Positions 26,971 to 36,082 of a stretch of 64,000 nucleotides of DNA are shown here, one piece after another. The DNA lies in NCBI RefSeq assembly GCF_012927115.1, contig NZ_JABBFY010000001.1, positions 372,001-436,000 on the forward strand. The letters are read 5' to 3'. Source of the DNA: Sphingomonas sp. G-3-2-10. Its GTDB lineage: Bacteria > Pseudomonadota > Alphaproteobacteria > Sphingomonadales > Sphingomonadaceae. Under the pieces are notes generated by a model that ran no database searches, had not been told where the DNA came from, and saw only the letters and a list, made by a program, of their open reading frames with translations. The first letter of the stretch is position 1, and every line of letters begins with the position of its first letter. A program made the translations under genes and the position numbers.

Positions 26971-29697
26971 ATGAAAAAGCAGCTCGCTTTCGGCACGCTC
27001 CTCCTTGCAACGACGACCCTGATAGCGCCTGCCGCGCTGGCGCAGGACGCAGGCACCGTCGTCACCCCGACCACGCAGGACGAACAGGCCCAGGATCCGG
27101 TCGAAGCGGAGCAGGAGGTCGAGATTTCGGCCCCCGGCGCCGGCGATACCGGCGAAATCGTCGTTCGCGGCCGGAACGTTCCCAATGTGGTGCGCGCCAC
27201 CCCGCAGGTCGTGTCGGTGCTGTCGTCGGAAGACATTGCCCGCACCGGCGAAGGCGACGTCGCGGGCGCACTCGAGCGTGTTACCGGCCTTTCGGTGGTC
27301 GGCGACGGCTTCGTCTATGTCCGCGGCCTCGGTGACCGCTATTCCTCGTCGCTGCTCAACGGTTCGCCGCTGCCCAGCCCCGAGCCGCTGCGCCGCGTGG
27401 TGCCGCTCGACATTTTCCCGACCAACGTCGTGGCTTCGGCGCTGGTGCAGAAGAGCTATTCGGCCAACTATCCCGCCGAGTTCGGCGGCGGCGTGATCAA
27501 CCTGACCACGCGCGCGGTGCCCAAGGACCGCTTCATCCAGTTCGGCGCGTCGATCGGCGCGGACACGATCACCACCAGCAACCTCGGCTATGTCTATGAC
27601 GGCGGGGACAGCGACTTTTTCGGCTATGACAGCGGCGAGCGCAGCGTGCCTGCCTTCATCCGCGACGCCGGCCGCAATCGCACCGCGATCCTGCCGTCGA
27701 ACGTCATCACCGGTCTGACCAACGCCGAAACCACCTTGGCCCAGACCAACTATCACATTCCGCCGAACCTGAGCTGGGAAGCCAGCCTCGGCGGCTCGGT
27801 CGATGTCGGCGGCGTCCGGCTTGGCCTGATTGCGGCGGGCGGGTTCAGCAACTCGTGGCGCACCCGCGATGCGATCCAGCAATTCTCGATCGACAATGAC
27901 GGCGGCCTTGCCAAGGACTTCCGCACCGTCACCACCGACAATCGCATCCTCGTCAACGGCCTGCTCGGCTTCGGCGCCGAGTTTGGCGAGCACAAGATCC
28001 GCTGGACCAACCTCTACATCCACGACACGCTCAAGCAGACCCAGCTTGGCGCGGGCGGGCAGGGCAATAATTTCGACGTCGTCGACGGCAAGCAGTCGTT
28101 CCTCGACCAGTCGACCAACTGGTTCGAGCGTCAGCTGATCAACACCCAACTGGCCGGCGAATTCAAGTTCGGCGACCTCAGCGTCGATCTGCGCGGCGCC
28201 TATGCCAACACCAAGCGCAAGTCGCCGTACGAGCGCTACTTTCGCTACCAGTATGTCGATTTCCGCGGCACCGTGCCGATCCATGACTATATCAACAATC
28301 TCGGCACGCTGACCCCCGCGACGATCGCGTTCAGCGATCTGAACGAGGATCTGTGGTCGGGTCAGGCGGACCTTTCGTACCGCTTCAACACCGCGTTCCC
28401 CTTCTCGCTGTCGGCCGGCTACGCCTATAGCGACGCGGACCGCACTTCGAGCCGCTACTCGTTCCAGTATTTCGGTCCGGGCGGCGTCGCGCTGCCCGAC
28501 GTGCTGGCGCAACTGCGTCCCGACTATCTGCTTTCGGACGATACCATCCTGAACGGCTGCCGCCGCTTCATCCCCGGCTTCGACCCGAACAGCACCCAGT
28601 GCATCGAGCTGCGCAACACCTCGGCCAATTCGGGCTCGGCGGAATATGTCGCCGAACTGAAGATCCATGCCGGTTATGTGCAGACCGAGATCGAGCCGAC
28701 CGACGGCCTGCGCTTCAACCTTGGCGTGCGCTATGAAAAGGCGGACGAGAGCGTCAACACCGGCGGCGCGATCAACACGCGGCTGAACAACGCCTATTGG
28801 CTGCCCGCGGCCACGCTGACCTGGAACTTCGCCGAGGACATGCAGCTGCGCGTCCACGGATCGAAGACCATCGCCCGCCCGCAGTTCCGCGAGCTCGCTC
28901 CGCAGCTTTATCAGGACTTCGAAAGCAACCGTCAGTTCTACGGCAACCCGCTGCTGAACGACTCCCAGCTCTATAACGGCGAACTCCGCTTCGAGTGGTT
29001 CTTCGCCCGCGAGCAGCGCGTGACACTGGCCGGCTTCTTCAAGAAGATCGACAAGCCGATCGAAACGGTGGCCTTCTTCCCGGGCGGCTCGACCACCCCG
29101 CAGGTCGGCTTCTCCTATGCTCCGAGCGCTCGCCTGTACGGCGCCGAAGTAGAAGGCGTGAAGTACATCCCGCTCGACTTCATCTCGCCCGCGCACCGGC
29201 TGCTGCTGATCGCCAACTACACCTACACCAAGTCCGAACTGAGCGTGGACGAGAGCCTCGTGCCGAGCCCGCTTCAGGGTGGCGTGGCGACCTATGTGAA
29301 GGCGAACCAGCTGTTCGTGAACGGCGATCCGCTGGTCGGCCAGTCGGACCATCTGGTGAACTTCCAGCTGGGCATCGAAAATCGCGACCGGCTGTCGCAG
29401 GTCACCTTCCTGGTGAATTATGCCAGCGACCGCGTGACCAATCGCGGCCCGGTTCCGCCTTCGGGCACCGGTATCCCCGAGCCGAACATCGTCGAGCGGC
29501 CGGGCTGGCGCTTCGATATCGTCGCGCGTCAGGGCTTCACCCTTGGCGGCGTCGATCTCGAACTGAAGTTCGAGGCGCGCAACCTCACCAAGCGCCGCTA
29601 CGAGGAGTTCCAGATCTTCCCGAACGGCGTGCGCCGCGACGTGAACACCTATGACATGGGCCGCAGCTTCTCGCTCGGCATCAGCGCCACCTTCTGA
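26971..29697 (+). CDS. TonB-dependent outer-membrane receptor
   Basis: A 908-residue protein with a signal peptide (cut after ALA, about residue 24). A possible TonB box (EIVVRG) precedes a plug domain with YVRGLGDRYSSSLLNGSPLP and DIFPTNVVASALVQKSY. A long beta-barrel region ends in the aromatic GISATF. It imports a large or scarce substrate across the outer membrane using TonB energy. Pairing with the lipoprotein at 25206 and the upstream Pho-box-like array suggest a phosphorus-containing or phosphate-limited substrate, which is inference. A 14-bp-stem terminator follows. Confidence 0.9.
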   Translation: MKKQLAFGTLLLATTTLIAPAALAQDAGTVVTPTTQDEQAQDPVEAEQEVEISAPGAGDTGEIVVRGRNVPNVVRATPQVVSVLSSEDIARTGEGDVAGALERVTGLSVVGDGFVYVRGLGDRYSSSLLNGSPLPSPEPLRRVVPLDIFPTNVVASALVQKSYSANYPAEFGGGVINLTTRAVPKDRFIQFGASIGADTITTSNLGYVYDGGDSDFFGYDSGERSVPAFIRDAGRNRTAILPSNVITGLTNAETTLAQTNYHIPPNLSWEASLGGSVDVGGVRLGLIAAGGFSNSWRTRDAIQQFSIDNDGGLAKDFRTVTTDNRILVNGLLGFGAEFGEHKIRWTNLYIHDTLKQTQLGAGGQGNNFDVVDGKQSFLDQSTNWFERQLINTQLAGEFKFGDLSVDLRGAYANTKRKSPYERYFRYQYVDFRGTVPIHDYINNLGTLTPATIAFSDLNEDLWSGQADLSYRFNTAFPFSLSAGYAYSDADRTSSRYSFQYFGPGGVALPDVLAQLRPDYLLSDDTILNGCRRFIPGFDPNSTQCIELRNTSANSGSAEYVAELKIHAGYVQTEIEPTDGLRFNLGVRYEKADESVNTGGAINTRLNNAYWLPAATLTWNFAEDMQLRVHGSKTIARPQFRELAPQLYQDFESNRQFYGNPLLNDSQLYNGELRFEWFFAREQRVTLAGFFKKIDKPIETVAFFPGGSTTPQVGFSYAPSARLYGAEVEGVKYIPLDFISPAHRLLLIANYTYTKSELSVDESLVPSPLQGGVATYVKANQLFVNGDPLVGQSDHLVNFQLGIENRDRLSQVTFLVNYASDRVTNRGPVPPSGTGIPEPNIVERPGWRFDIVARQGFTLGGVDLELKFEARNLTKRRYEEFQIFPNGVRRDVNTYDMGRSFSLGISATF

Positions 29698-29722
29698 TCG
29701 CTCCCGCGATTAAAGGGGGAAT

Positions 29723-29760
29723 GGCCCCGGAGTGACGAAAGTCGCTCCGGGGCCTTTTCT
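29723..29760 (+). terminator. Intrinsic terminator after the TonB receptor
   Basis: Arms 29723-29736 and 29741-29754 form a 14-bp stem with one G-U pair around a GAAA tetraloop, followed by TTTT at 29755-29758. Confidence 0.88.
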
Positions 29761-29854
29761 GTTCCGGGACCTGCGCAATGACCTCGGCGCAGTGCTTATA
29801 GTTGTATTTCAAAACGATAGACTTCGCGACATATGTTCTATGCCATAACAGTTG

Positions 29855-29882
29855 TTGACAATCTGCCCGAACTTGTATGTAA
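29855..29882 (+). promoter_or_regulatory. Candidate sigma-70 promoter of the second TonB receptor
   Basis: TTGACA at 29855-29860 is a perfect -35 box; TATGTA at 29876-29881 after 15 bases is a moderate -10. The surrounding 100 bases are much more AT-rich than the window, as expected for a promoter. The start codon is 54 bases downstream. Confidence 0.45.
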
Positions 29883-29935
29883 CACTTACTATCACCGGGC
29901 TCATCAGAGGCTCGATTTACGAAGGGGAGGACAGG

Positions 29936-32329
29936 ATGGCATTGGGTTTCCGTGCGCGCATGGCATCGGCATGCAGCGGCATCGTACTTGGCACTGCTTT
30001 GCTTTCGGCGACGCCGGCGCTGGCGCAGGACGCGCCCGTCGAGGCAGCTGCCGATACCGACATGAGCGAGGGCGAAATCGTCGTCACCGCGCGCCGGCGT
30101 GAAGAGAGCCTGCAGGACACGCCCGTCGCCGTTTCGGCGTTCAGCTCCGAAATGCTGGAGAACCGGCAGATCGTCGCGACGCAGGACCTTGAGCGCATCA
30201 CGCCCAGCCTTCAGTTCAAGCCGGCTGGTCAGCTTTCGGGCAACAGCGCATCCTCGGTCGTGTTCATCCGCGGCGTGGGCCAGGTCGATCCCACCGCTGC
30301 GGTCGATCCCGGGGTCGGCATCTATCTCGACGAAATCTATCTCGGCCGCGCCGTCGGCGGCGCCATCGATTTCGGCGATATCGCCGGAGTCGAAGTGCTG
30401 CGCGGGCCGCAGGGCACGCTGTTCGGCCGCAACACGATCGGCGGCGCGATCCTGATCCGCTCGCGCCAACCCGAACTGGGCGAGTTCAGTGGCAAGGCGC
30501 GGGTGCGCGCGGGCAATGACAGCCTGCTCGAAGGCTTTGCCGCGCTGAACCTGCCGATCGGCGACACGATGGCGATGCGCGTTTCGGGTGGCTTCCGCAA
30601 GCGCGACGGCTATGTCATCCGCGCCTTTGACGGCCTCGATCTGGGCAATGAGAATCGTTACTCGTTCGCGGGCTCGTTCAAATGGGAGCCTTCTAACGAC
30701 TTCAATCTGCTGTTGCGCGCCGACTACAGCAAGCAGGACGAACATGGTGCGCCCTTCGTCTTCGCCGGGATCAACGAACAGGCGCCTGTAGCAGCGATCG
30801 CCAGCGTTGCGGCGGGTTGCCCCGGCGCGACGATCCCGTTCGCGCCGATCGCGCCGGGCGACCCGCGCTTCGGCGCGCCCAATGTGCCGATGACCAACGA
30901 TGCGCGCTGCGCCAACGATCTGCAGGCCAAGGGCCCGTTCGTGAACGGCGGCACCGCGCCGGTGCAGAGCAATTCGGAAGTCTGGGGCCTTGCCGGGACG
31001 GCCAATATCCGCCTGACCGATCATGCCTCGATCAAGCTGATCTCGGCCTATCGCGAAACCAGTTCGCGCGGCGTGCGCGACGGCGACAACACTCCGCTGC
31101 TGCTCATCACCACCGATGTCGCGGCGGAATCGGCGCAGTTCAGCCAGGAGGTTCAGCTCCAGCTCGATTTCGGCACCGTCAACGCGATCCTCGGCGGCTA
31201 CTTCTTCAACGAAGTGACGCACGAGCGCGCCACCGTGCTGCTCGCATTCCCGCCTTCGCCCCCCGTCATCTCGTCGTTGCTGGCCGGCGGACCCGGATCG
31301 CGCGATCTGCAGATTTCGCGGCTCAAGACCGACTCGGTCGCGGCGTTCGGCGAAGTGACATGGGAGCCGGTGCAGGGCCTCGAGATCAGCGGCGGGCTTC
31401 GCTACACGTCGGACAGCAAGACCTATCAGGGCACGGTGCTGAACCTGTTTCCGGCCACGCTGCCGGATCCGAACCCGCTGCCCACACTGGCGACCTCACA
31501 GGGCGGTCCGCTGTTCATCTTCAACACGCCGAACAAGCAGGCCTTCTCGGCGCTGACCGGTTCGGCGAGCATCCAGTATCGCTGGAACGACGCGATCAGC
31601 ACCTACGCCTCCTATTCGCGCAGCTTCAAATCTGGCGGCTTCAACACCCGCTACAATGCGGCTCCTGCCGGCAATGTGCCGGTGCCGTTCGGGGAAGAGA
31701 AGGTCACCAGCTACGAAATCGGGGCCAAGACCAATATCGGCCGCCTGCGGCTGAACATCGCGGCGTTCGAAGCGCAATATGACGATATCCAGCTGATCTT
31801 CCGCCAGGGCGTGGTGCCGTTGCTGTTCAACGCCGGCGAAGCGCGCATTCGCGGCCTTGAGCTGGAGGCCAATTATCGCTCGCCCTTCGGCCTGACGTTC
31901 GACGGCGGTCTCAGCCTGCTCGACGACCAGATCAAAACCGTCACCCCGGTGCCGGGTGCGACCGCGACGGTGACGCCTTCGGACGACCTACCGTTCACTC
32001 CGGCACTCCAGGCCAATTTCGGCCTCGGCTATGTGATCCGGCTGGGCGGCGATACGACGCTGACGCCGCGTATCGACGGCAGCTACACGTCGAAGATCAC
32101 CTTCATCACCGGCAGCATTCCGCTGATCGAGGAGAATGGCTATTTCCTCGGCAACGCATCGGTGGCGCTGAAGCTGGGCAACGGGCTGGAGATCAGCGGC
32201 GGCGTGAACAATGTGTTCGATGCGCGCTACCTCATTCAGGGCAACGCTTCGCTCGCGACCTTGGGCTATGCCGAGCGCATCTTTGGACGCCCGCGCAGCT
32301 GGTATGTCCAGGCCTCGATGAGCTTCTGA
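29936..32329 (+). CDS. TonB-dependent outer-membrane receptor
   Basis: A 797-residue protein. ATG 29936 with AAGGGGAGG ahead gives a signal peptide ending ALA (about residue 31). The TonB box region EIVVTARRREESLQDTPVAV and plug motifs FIRGVG, GIYLDEIYLGR and EVLRGPQGTLFGRNTIGGAI are typical of the sphingomonad receptor family. The barrel ends SWYVQASMSF. It is monocistronic, with its own promoter. The substrate is not evident; related receptors take up siderophores, vitamins or plant-derived compounds. Confidence 0.9.
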   Translation: MALGFRARMASACSGIVLGTALLSATPALAQDAPVEAAADTDMSEGEIVVTARRREESLQDTPVAVSAFSSEMLENRQIVATQDLERITPSLQFKPAGQLSGNSASSVVFIRGVGQVDPTAAVDPGVGIYLDEIYLGRAVGGAIDFGDIAGVEVLRGPQGTLFGRNTIGGAILIRSRQPELGEFSGKARVRAGNDSLLEGFAALNLPIGDTMAMRVSGGFRKRDGYVIRAFDGLDLGNENRYSFAGSFKWEPSNDFNLLLRADYSKQDEHGAPFVFAGINEQAPVAAIASVAAGCPGATIPFAPIAPGDPRFGAPNVPMTNDARCANDLQAKGPFVNGGTAPVQSNSEVWGLAGTANIRLTDHASIKLISAYRETSSRGVRDGDNTPLLLITTDVAAESAQFSQEVQLQLDFGTVNAILGGYFFNEVTHERATVLLAFPPSPPVISSLLAGGPGSRDLQISRLKTDSVAAFGEVTWEPVQGLEISGGLRYTSDSKTYQGTVLNLFPATLPDPNPLPTLATSQGGPLFIFNTPNKQAFSALTGSASIQYRWNDAISTYASYSRSFKSGGFNTRYNAAPAGNVPVPFGEEKVTSYEIGAKTNIGRLRLNIAAFEAQYDDIQLIFRQGVVPLLFNAGEARIRGLELEANYRSPFGLTFDGGLSLLDDQIKTVTPVPGATATVTPSDDLPFTPALQANFGLGYVIRLGGDTTLTPRIDGSYTSKITFITGSIPLIEENGYFLGNASVALKLGNGLEISGGVNNVFDARYLIQGNASLATLGYAERIFGRPRSWYVQASMSF

Positions 32330-32339
32330 GGCGTTCGGA

Positions 32340-32366
32340 GCGGCGGCCGCGCGAAACGGCCGCCGC
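32340..32366. terminator. GC-rich hairpin between convergent genes
   Basis: GCGGCGGCCG at 32340-32349 pairs perfectly with CGGCCGCCGC at 32357-32366 around a 7-base loop. It lies between the ends of the TonB receptor and the hydroxylase. No T-run follows on either strand. Confidence 0.5.
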
Positions 32367-32378
32367 CTGTTCCCGCGC

Positions 32379-33041
32379 TCAGCCCCAGGGCCGTTCGCGA
32401 TACCATTTGGTGATGACGTATTTCAGCCCCGCGCGCACCGGCATCGCATGGTGCAGGGTCGAGGGATTGGGCGTGCCGTTCACGCGCAGATTGTTCCACG
32501 CCAGAACCTTGCCCACCTCCGGCTGGACGATCTTGTCGATCGCCTTGAACCGGGTTGCGCCGCCCGCGGCGACTTCGTTGAGGTAGATCATCACCGTCCA
32601 GGTCCGCTGGCCCGCGACGGTGCAATATTTGGCGAAATCCTGTCCCGAGGGCTCGAAATAGTCGGTGTGCGCCTTGAACTCCTGCCCGATCTCGTAGCGC
32701 TGGCCCTGCATCGGCTCGCCATGACGCGGATCGAGGCCGGTCATCTCGGTGATGCGGCGTTCGACTTCCATCACCACCGCGTCGCTCGACGGCAGATCGC
32801 AGGTCTCGCTGGTGCGGAAGGCGTAGTCGCCATTGGCGTCGGCGATGGTCGAGGGGCGGCGGTCCTGATCGATCTTCATCATCAGCAACTGGCAGATTTC
32901 GGGCTCGACAAAGCCCTTCTTGATGAACATCGCCACCTTGGGGCTGGGCACGCGCTGAACGCCGGGCTGGGCGCCCATATGGGCCATCACCGGTTCGGAA
33001 GGGTGGCCGGAGCCGAGATTGACGAGGGTCGCGGTCTGCAT
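32379..33041 (-). CDS. 2-oxoglutarate/Fe(II) oxygenase, prolyl-4-hydroxylase type
   Basis: A 220-residue protein starting MQTATLVNLGSG. The iron-binding triad appears as HTD (in EFKAHTDYFEP) and a distal His in LHHAMPVRAG, with the 2-oxoglutarate-binding Lys in KYVITKWYRE, as in prolyl 4-hydroxylase alpha-subunit-like proteins. TWTVMIYLNEVAAGGATRF between them is the typical core. The target could be a proline in a protein or a small molecule. A much longer open frame upstream is antisense to the next gene and was not used. Confidence 0.85.
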   Translation of the reverse strand: MQTATLVNLGSGHPSEPVMAHMGAQPGVQRVPSPKVAMFIKKGFVEPEICQLLMMKIDQDRRPSTIADANGDYAFRTSETCDLPSSDAVVMEVERRITEMTGLDPRHGEPMQGQRYEIGQEFKAHTDYFEPSGQDFAKYCTVAGQRTWTVMIYLNEVAAGGATRFKAIDKIVQPEVGKVLAWNNLRVNGTPNPSTLHHAMPVRAGLKYVITKWYRERPWG

Positions 33042-33152
33042 GACCCGGCTTTTGCCAAATCGCGCCGGGCGATTCCAGCCCGGCGCGCGGTTGCCACGCG
33101 AACGTAACAAAAGCGCAAGGCCGGTGTCACACGATGTGCCTAGGCGAGTCAC

Positions 33153-34175
33153 ATGGCCCTCGAATCCTCCCAGCTGACGCCGGATGCGCCCGTTGCGGGC
33201 CGCGATCTGGCGAGCGGGATCCTGGCCGAAGCGCGCAGCCGTGACGCGACTCATGTTCATATCGAGCCGCATCAGGGCGGCACGCGGGTGCGCTTGCGCA
33301 TCGGCGGGATGCTGCGTGAAGCGCTGAGCCTGCCGGCGCCGGCCGATCTGGATTTTCAGCCGCATGGCGTCGATGTCGCGCGGCTGCCGACGCCGCACGG
33401 CGATCGCATCGTGCTCCACCTGCCGGTTCCGGCGATGCGGTTCGGCGAACTGGAGGCGCTCGGAATGCCGTCGCGGCTCGCGCTGGCGCTCGGTGGCGAT
33501 CTGACGCGGGGCGGGCTGATGATCGTCGCCGGACCGGACGGATCGGGCAAGGCGACCACGCTCCGCGCGCTGTTGCGCGAAGCCGATGACGGTACGCGTA
33601 ACGTGCTGATTGCGCGCGATGCCGAGGAACTGCGCGCGGCGCTGCGCCAGGACCCCGATGTGGTGATGATCGAATCGATCGCCGATCGCCAAGTCGCCGC
33701 GCTGGCGGTTCAGGCGGCGGGGCAGGGGCATCTGATCCTTGCCGGTGTCGATGCGCCGAATGCGGTGGCGGCAATCCAGCAGTTGCGTGACTGGCGAGTC
33801 GAGCCGTTCCAGCTTGCGTTCACGCTGCGCGCGGTGGTCGCCCAGCGGCTGGTGAGGCGGCTGTGTCATGCCTGCCGCGAGCCAGTGCAGGCGCAGGGAT
33901 CGGTCTCGGCGCTGCTGGGCTTCGATTCCGGCGCGGTGGTCTATGCGCCTGTCGGGTGCGAGCGGTGCGACAGCGGCTATGCCGGGCGAACCGCAGTGTT
34001 CGAGGCGATCCATGCCGATGCGGCGTTGCGCCGGCTGATCAACGATGGCGGCGACGGCGCGATCATCGCGCGGCACGCTTTCCTCAATTCGCCCAATCTC
34101 GGCTCCGCAGCGCGGACGCTGGTGCGGCAGGGCGTGATCACCTCCGAGGAGGCCGTCAGAATTTCGCGCGGATAA
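33153..34175 (+). CDS. Short GspE/PilB-like secretion ATPase
   Basis: A 340-residue protein related to type II/IV secretion ATPases. ILAEARSRDATHVHIEP matches the N2 domain start (usually ASDIHIEP), followed by VRLRIGGML, a P-loop GPDGSGKATT, the Walker B region DPDVVMIESIADR and a two-CxxC zinc element (CHAC, CERC). Against the usual 500-560 residues it lacks the N1 domain, and the box normally reading VGEIRD is altered. No other type II secretion genes are beside it. ATP-driven assembly is possible but not assured. Confidence 0.75.
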   Translation: MALESSQLTPDAPVAGRDLASGILAEARSRDATHVHIEPHQGGTRVRLRIGGMLREALSLPAPADLDFQPHGVDVARLPTPHGDRIVLHLPVPAMRFGELEALGMPSRLALALGGDLTRGGLMIVAGPDGSGKATTLRALLREADDGTRNVLIARDAEELRAALRQDPDVVMIESIADRQVAALAVQAAGQGHLILAGVDAPNAVAAIQQLRDWRVEPFQLAFTLRAVVAQRLVRRLCHACREPVQAQGSVSALLGFDSGAVVYAPVGCERCDSGYAGRTAVFEAIHADAALRRLINDGGDGAIIARHAFLNSPNLGSAARTLVRQGVITSEEAVRISRG

Positions 34176-34230
34176 CCCGCGACATTATCTTGCGCTCGCG
34201 CAAACTGCCCGCTAAGCGGCCCTTCTTCGC

Positions 34231-34308
34231 GGCGACCGTAGTTCAATTGGTTAGAGCGTCGGCTTGTGATGCCGGAAGTTGCGGGTTCAAGTCCCGTCGG
34301 TCGCCCCA
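34231..34308 (+). tRNA. tRNA-His (anticodon GUG)
   Basis: GCGACCG (34232-34238) pairs with CGGTCGC (34298-34304). The extra G at 34231 opposite C at 34305 is the G-1 hallmark of histidine tRNA, and CCA is encoded. The anticodon arm loop TTGTGAT reads GTG. Confidence 0.95.
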
Positions 34309-34364
34309 CTCTCTCTCGTGACTGCCCGCACCCATAGACGGGTAGCGCATCCGCAGGAACGAAC

Positions 34365-35417
34365 ATGCTCACCGACTGGGGTTTCCCCGATTTTGACGAC
34401 CATGAAGGCGTCCACCTGTTCAGCGACCGCGAATCGGGCCTGAGCGCGGTCATCGCGATCCATTCCAGCAAGCTCGGTCCCGCAGCCGGCGGCGTGCGCT
34501 TCTGGCATTATGCCGACAGCGCGGCGGCGATCACCGATGCGCTGCGCCTGTCGCGCGGCATGAGCTACAAGAACGCGATGGCCAATCTGCCGCTGGGCGG
34601 TGGCAAGGGCGTGGTATTGGCGCCGAAGCCGGGCGCTGAGATCACCACTGCGCAGCTCGAAGCATTCGGCCGCGCGGTCGAATCGCTGAGCGGGCGTTAT
34701 GTCACTGCCGAGGATGTCGGCATGTCCGAGGAACGGATGAAGGTCGTCGCGACCCAGACGCGCCACGTTTCCGGCCTGCCGGTGGCGGCGGGCGGCGCGG
34801 GCGGCGATCCTGGCCCGGTCACGGCGATGGGCGTCTATCTGGGCGTCAAGGCAGCGGCGAAGCGCGGGCTCGGCGCGACCGACATGAAGGGCGTTCATGT
34901 CGCCATTCAGGGCGTGGGTAGCGTCGGCGGCGGCGTTGCCCGCCTGCTGGCGAAGGACGGCGCGCGGCTGACGCTGGCGGACGTTCACGAAGCCCGCGCG
35001 CAGGCGCTGGCTGCGGAACTGGGCGCGGAGGTCGTGTCGACCGACGCGATCCTCAGCCTAGAAGCCGATATCTTCAGTCCCAACGCGCTGGGCGCGATCC
35101 TCACCGAAGCGTCGATCCCCACGCTGAAGACCGGAATCGTCGCGGGCGGCGCGAATAATCAGCTCGCCACGCGCGCGGACGGCAAGCGCCTGCAGGAGCG
35201 CGGTATCCTCTACGCGCCCGATTACGTCATCAACGCCGGCGGCATCATCAATGTCGGCCTCGAATATCTCGGGCAGGGCGACATGGCCGAAGTGCAGGCG
35301 CGCGTGGCCAAGATTCCCGATCGTTTGGTCGAGGTGTGGGACGAAGCCGATCGTTCGGGCGATCCGCAGAGCGACGTCGCCGATCGCATCGCCCAGCGGT
35401 TGATCGGTCGCGGTTAA
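34365..35417 (+). CDS. Leucine dehydrogenase, Glu/Leu/Phe/Val dehydrogenase family
   Basis: A 350-residue amino-acid dehydrogenase. The dimerisation/substrate domain has GPAAGGVRFW and the catalytic Lys in LPLGGGKGVV. The Rossmann motif is GVGSVGGG, and GIVAGGANNQL and YAPDYVINAGG complete the family pattern. It oxidatively deaminates branched-chain or aromatic amino acids with NAD. The length fits leucine/valine dehydrogenases (about 350-370) rather than glutamate dehydrogenase (about 420-450). Confidence 0.88.
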   Translation: MLTDWGFPDFDDHEGVHLFSDRESGLSAVIAIHSSKLGPAAGGVRFWHYADSAAAITDALRLSRGMSYKNAMANLPLGGGKGVVLAPKPGAEITTAQLEAFGRAVESLSGRYVTAEDVGMSEERMKVVATQTRHVSGLPVAAGGAGGDPGPVTAMGVYLGVKAAAKRGLGATDMKGVHVAIQGVGSVGGGVARLLAKDGARLTLADVHEARAQALAAELGAEVVSTDAILSLEADIFSPNALGAILTEASIPTLKTGIVAGGANNQLATRADGKRLQERGILYAPDYVINAGGIINVGLEYLGQGDMAEVQARVAKIPDRLVEVWDEADRSGDPQSDVADRIAQRLIGRG

Positions 35418-35463
35418 CTCACTGATCCTTAACGGTTAAGCTACCAATATTTCGCCGATGACT

Positions 35464-35486
35464 CGGTCCGGACATGCGCCGGACCG
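35464..35486. repeat. Hairpin between leucine dehydrogenase and PilZ gene
   Basis: CGGTCCGG (35464-35471) pairs perfectly with CCGGACCG (35479-35486) around a 7-base loop. No T-run follows; it may be a weak terminator or an RNA-stability element. Confidence 0.35.
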
Positions 35487-35585
35487 GGCATCCGGTGGCG
35501 CATGTCCCGCGTTTTTTCCCGAGCGTAACTTTCCGGATGGCGATGTTTTGGCCTCGTTCAGCCGGAATATCGGAAAGCGCCGACC

Positions 35586-35936
35586 ATGCCCGAAGCCAGA
35601 ATCAACCGGAATCAGGACAAGCGCGAAAGCGTGATGATGCGCGCGGTCGTGTGGAGCCCCGGTGCGCGCTTGCCGACCGAGCATCGTATCCGCAATCTCT
35701 CGATCTCCGGCGCATGCCTGTCGCATCAGGGCCAGTTGCGCCGTGGCGACGATCTTCGCGTGTCGATCGGGCAGGCACTGGATGTGCCGGCGATCGTGAT
35801 GTGGGCCACGCCCGATGCTGCTGGCATCCGCTTCGACTATCCGATGGATCTCGCCGCCGCTCGCAGGCGCGGTGCAAGTCATATGCCCGCACGCACGGGC
35901 TGGGTCGGCGACATGAACGACGCCTATCGCAAATAA
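35586..35936 (+). CDS. PilZ-domain protein, copy 1
   Basis: A 116-residue single-domain protein with the PilZ pattern: an N-terminal Arg-containing stretch (INRNQDKRESVMMRA), RNLSISGACLS matching the [DN]xSxxG c-di-GMP box, and AGIRFDYPMDL at the end of the barrel. The classical RxxxR is not clear, so c-di-GMP binding is likely rather than certain. A tandem paralogue follows at 36083. Confidence 0.75.
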   Translation: MPEARINRNQDKRESVMMRAVVWSPGARLPTEHRIRNLSISGACLSHQGQLRRGDDLRVSIGQALDVPAIVMWATPDAAGIRFDYPMDLAAARRRGASHMPARTGWVGDMNDAYRK

Positions 35937-36082
35937 GGTTACGCGATTTTAGGCATGGTTTGCCGGAACCTGCGCATTCCTGATGCTTTGTCAGCTTCAG
36001 TAGTTTCCCCAGGCGTAGTGCTACGGGGCGTAGTCTTCCGGGAGCCTCGGTTTAACTTCCGGAGACTCTGAAAAGGCAAATT

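Noticed and set aside
26875..29352. 825-residue minus-strand frame opposite the first TonB receptor
   Set aside because: Antisense shadow; the receptor has signal peptide, plug and barrel features.
33042..34076. Long N-terminal extension of the prolyl-4-hydroxylase-like gene
   Set aside because: It runs antisense through the GspE-like gene; homology and composition begin only at the internal ATG 33041.
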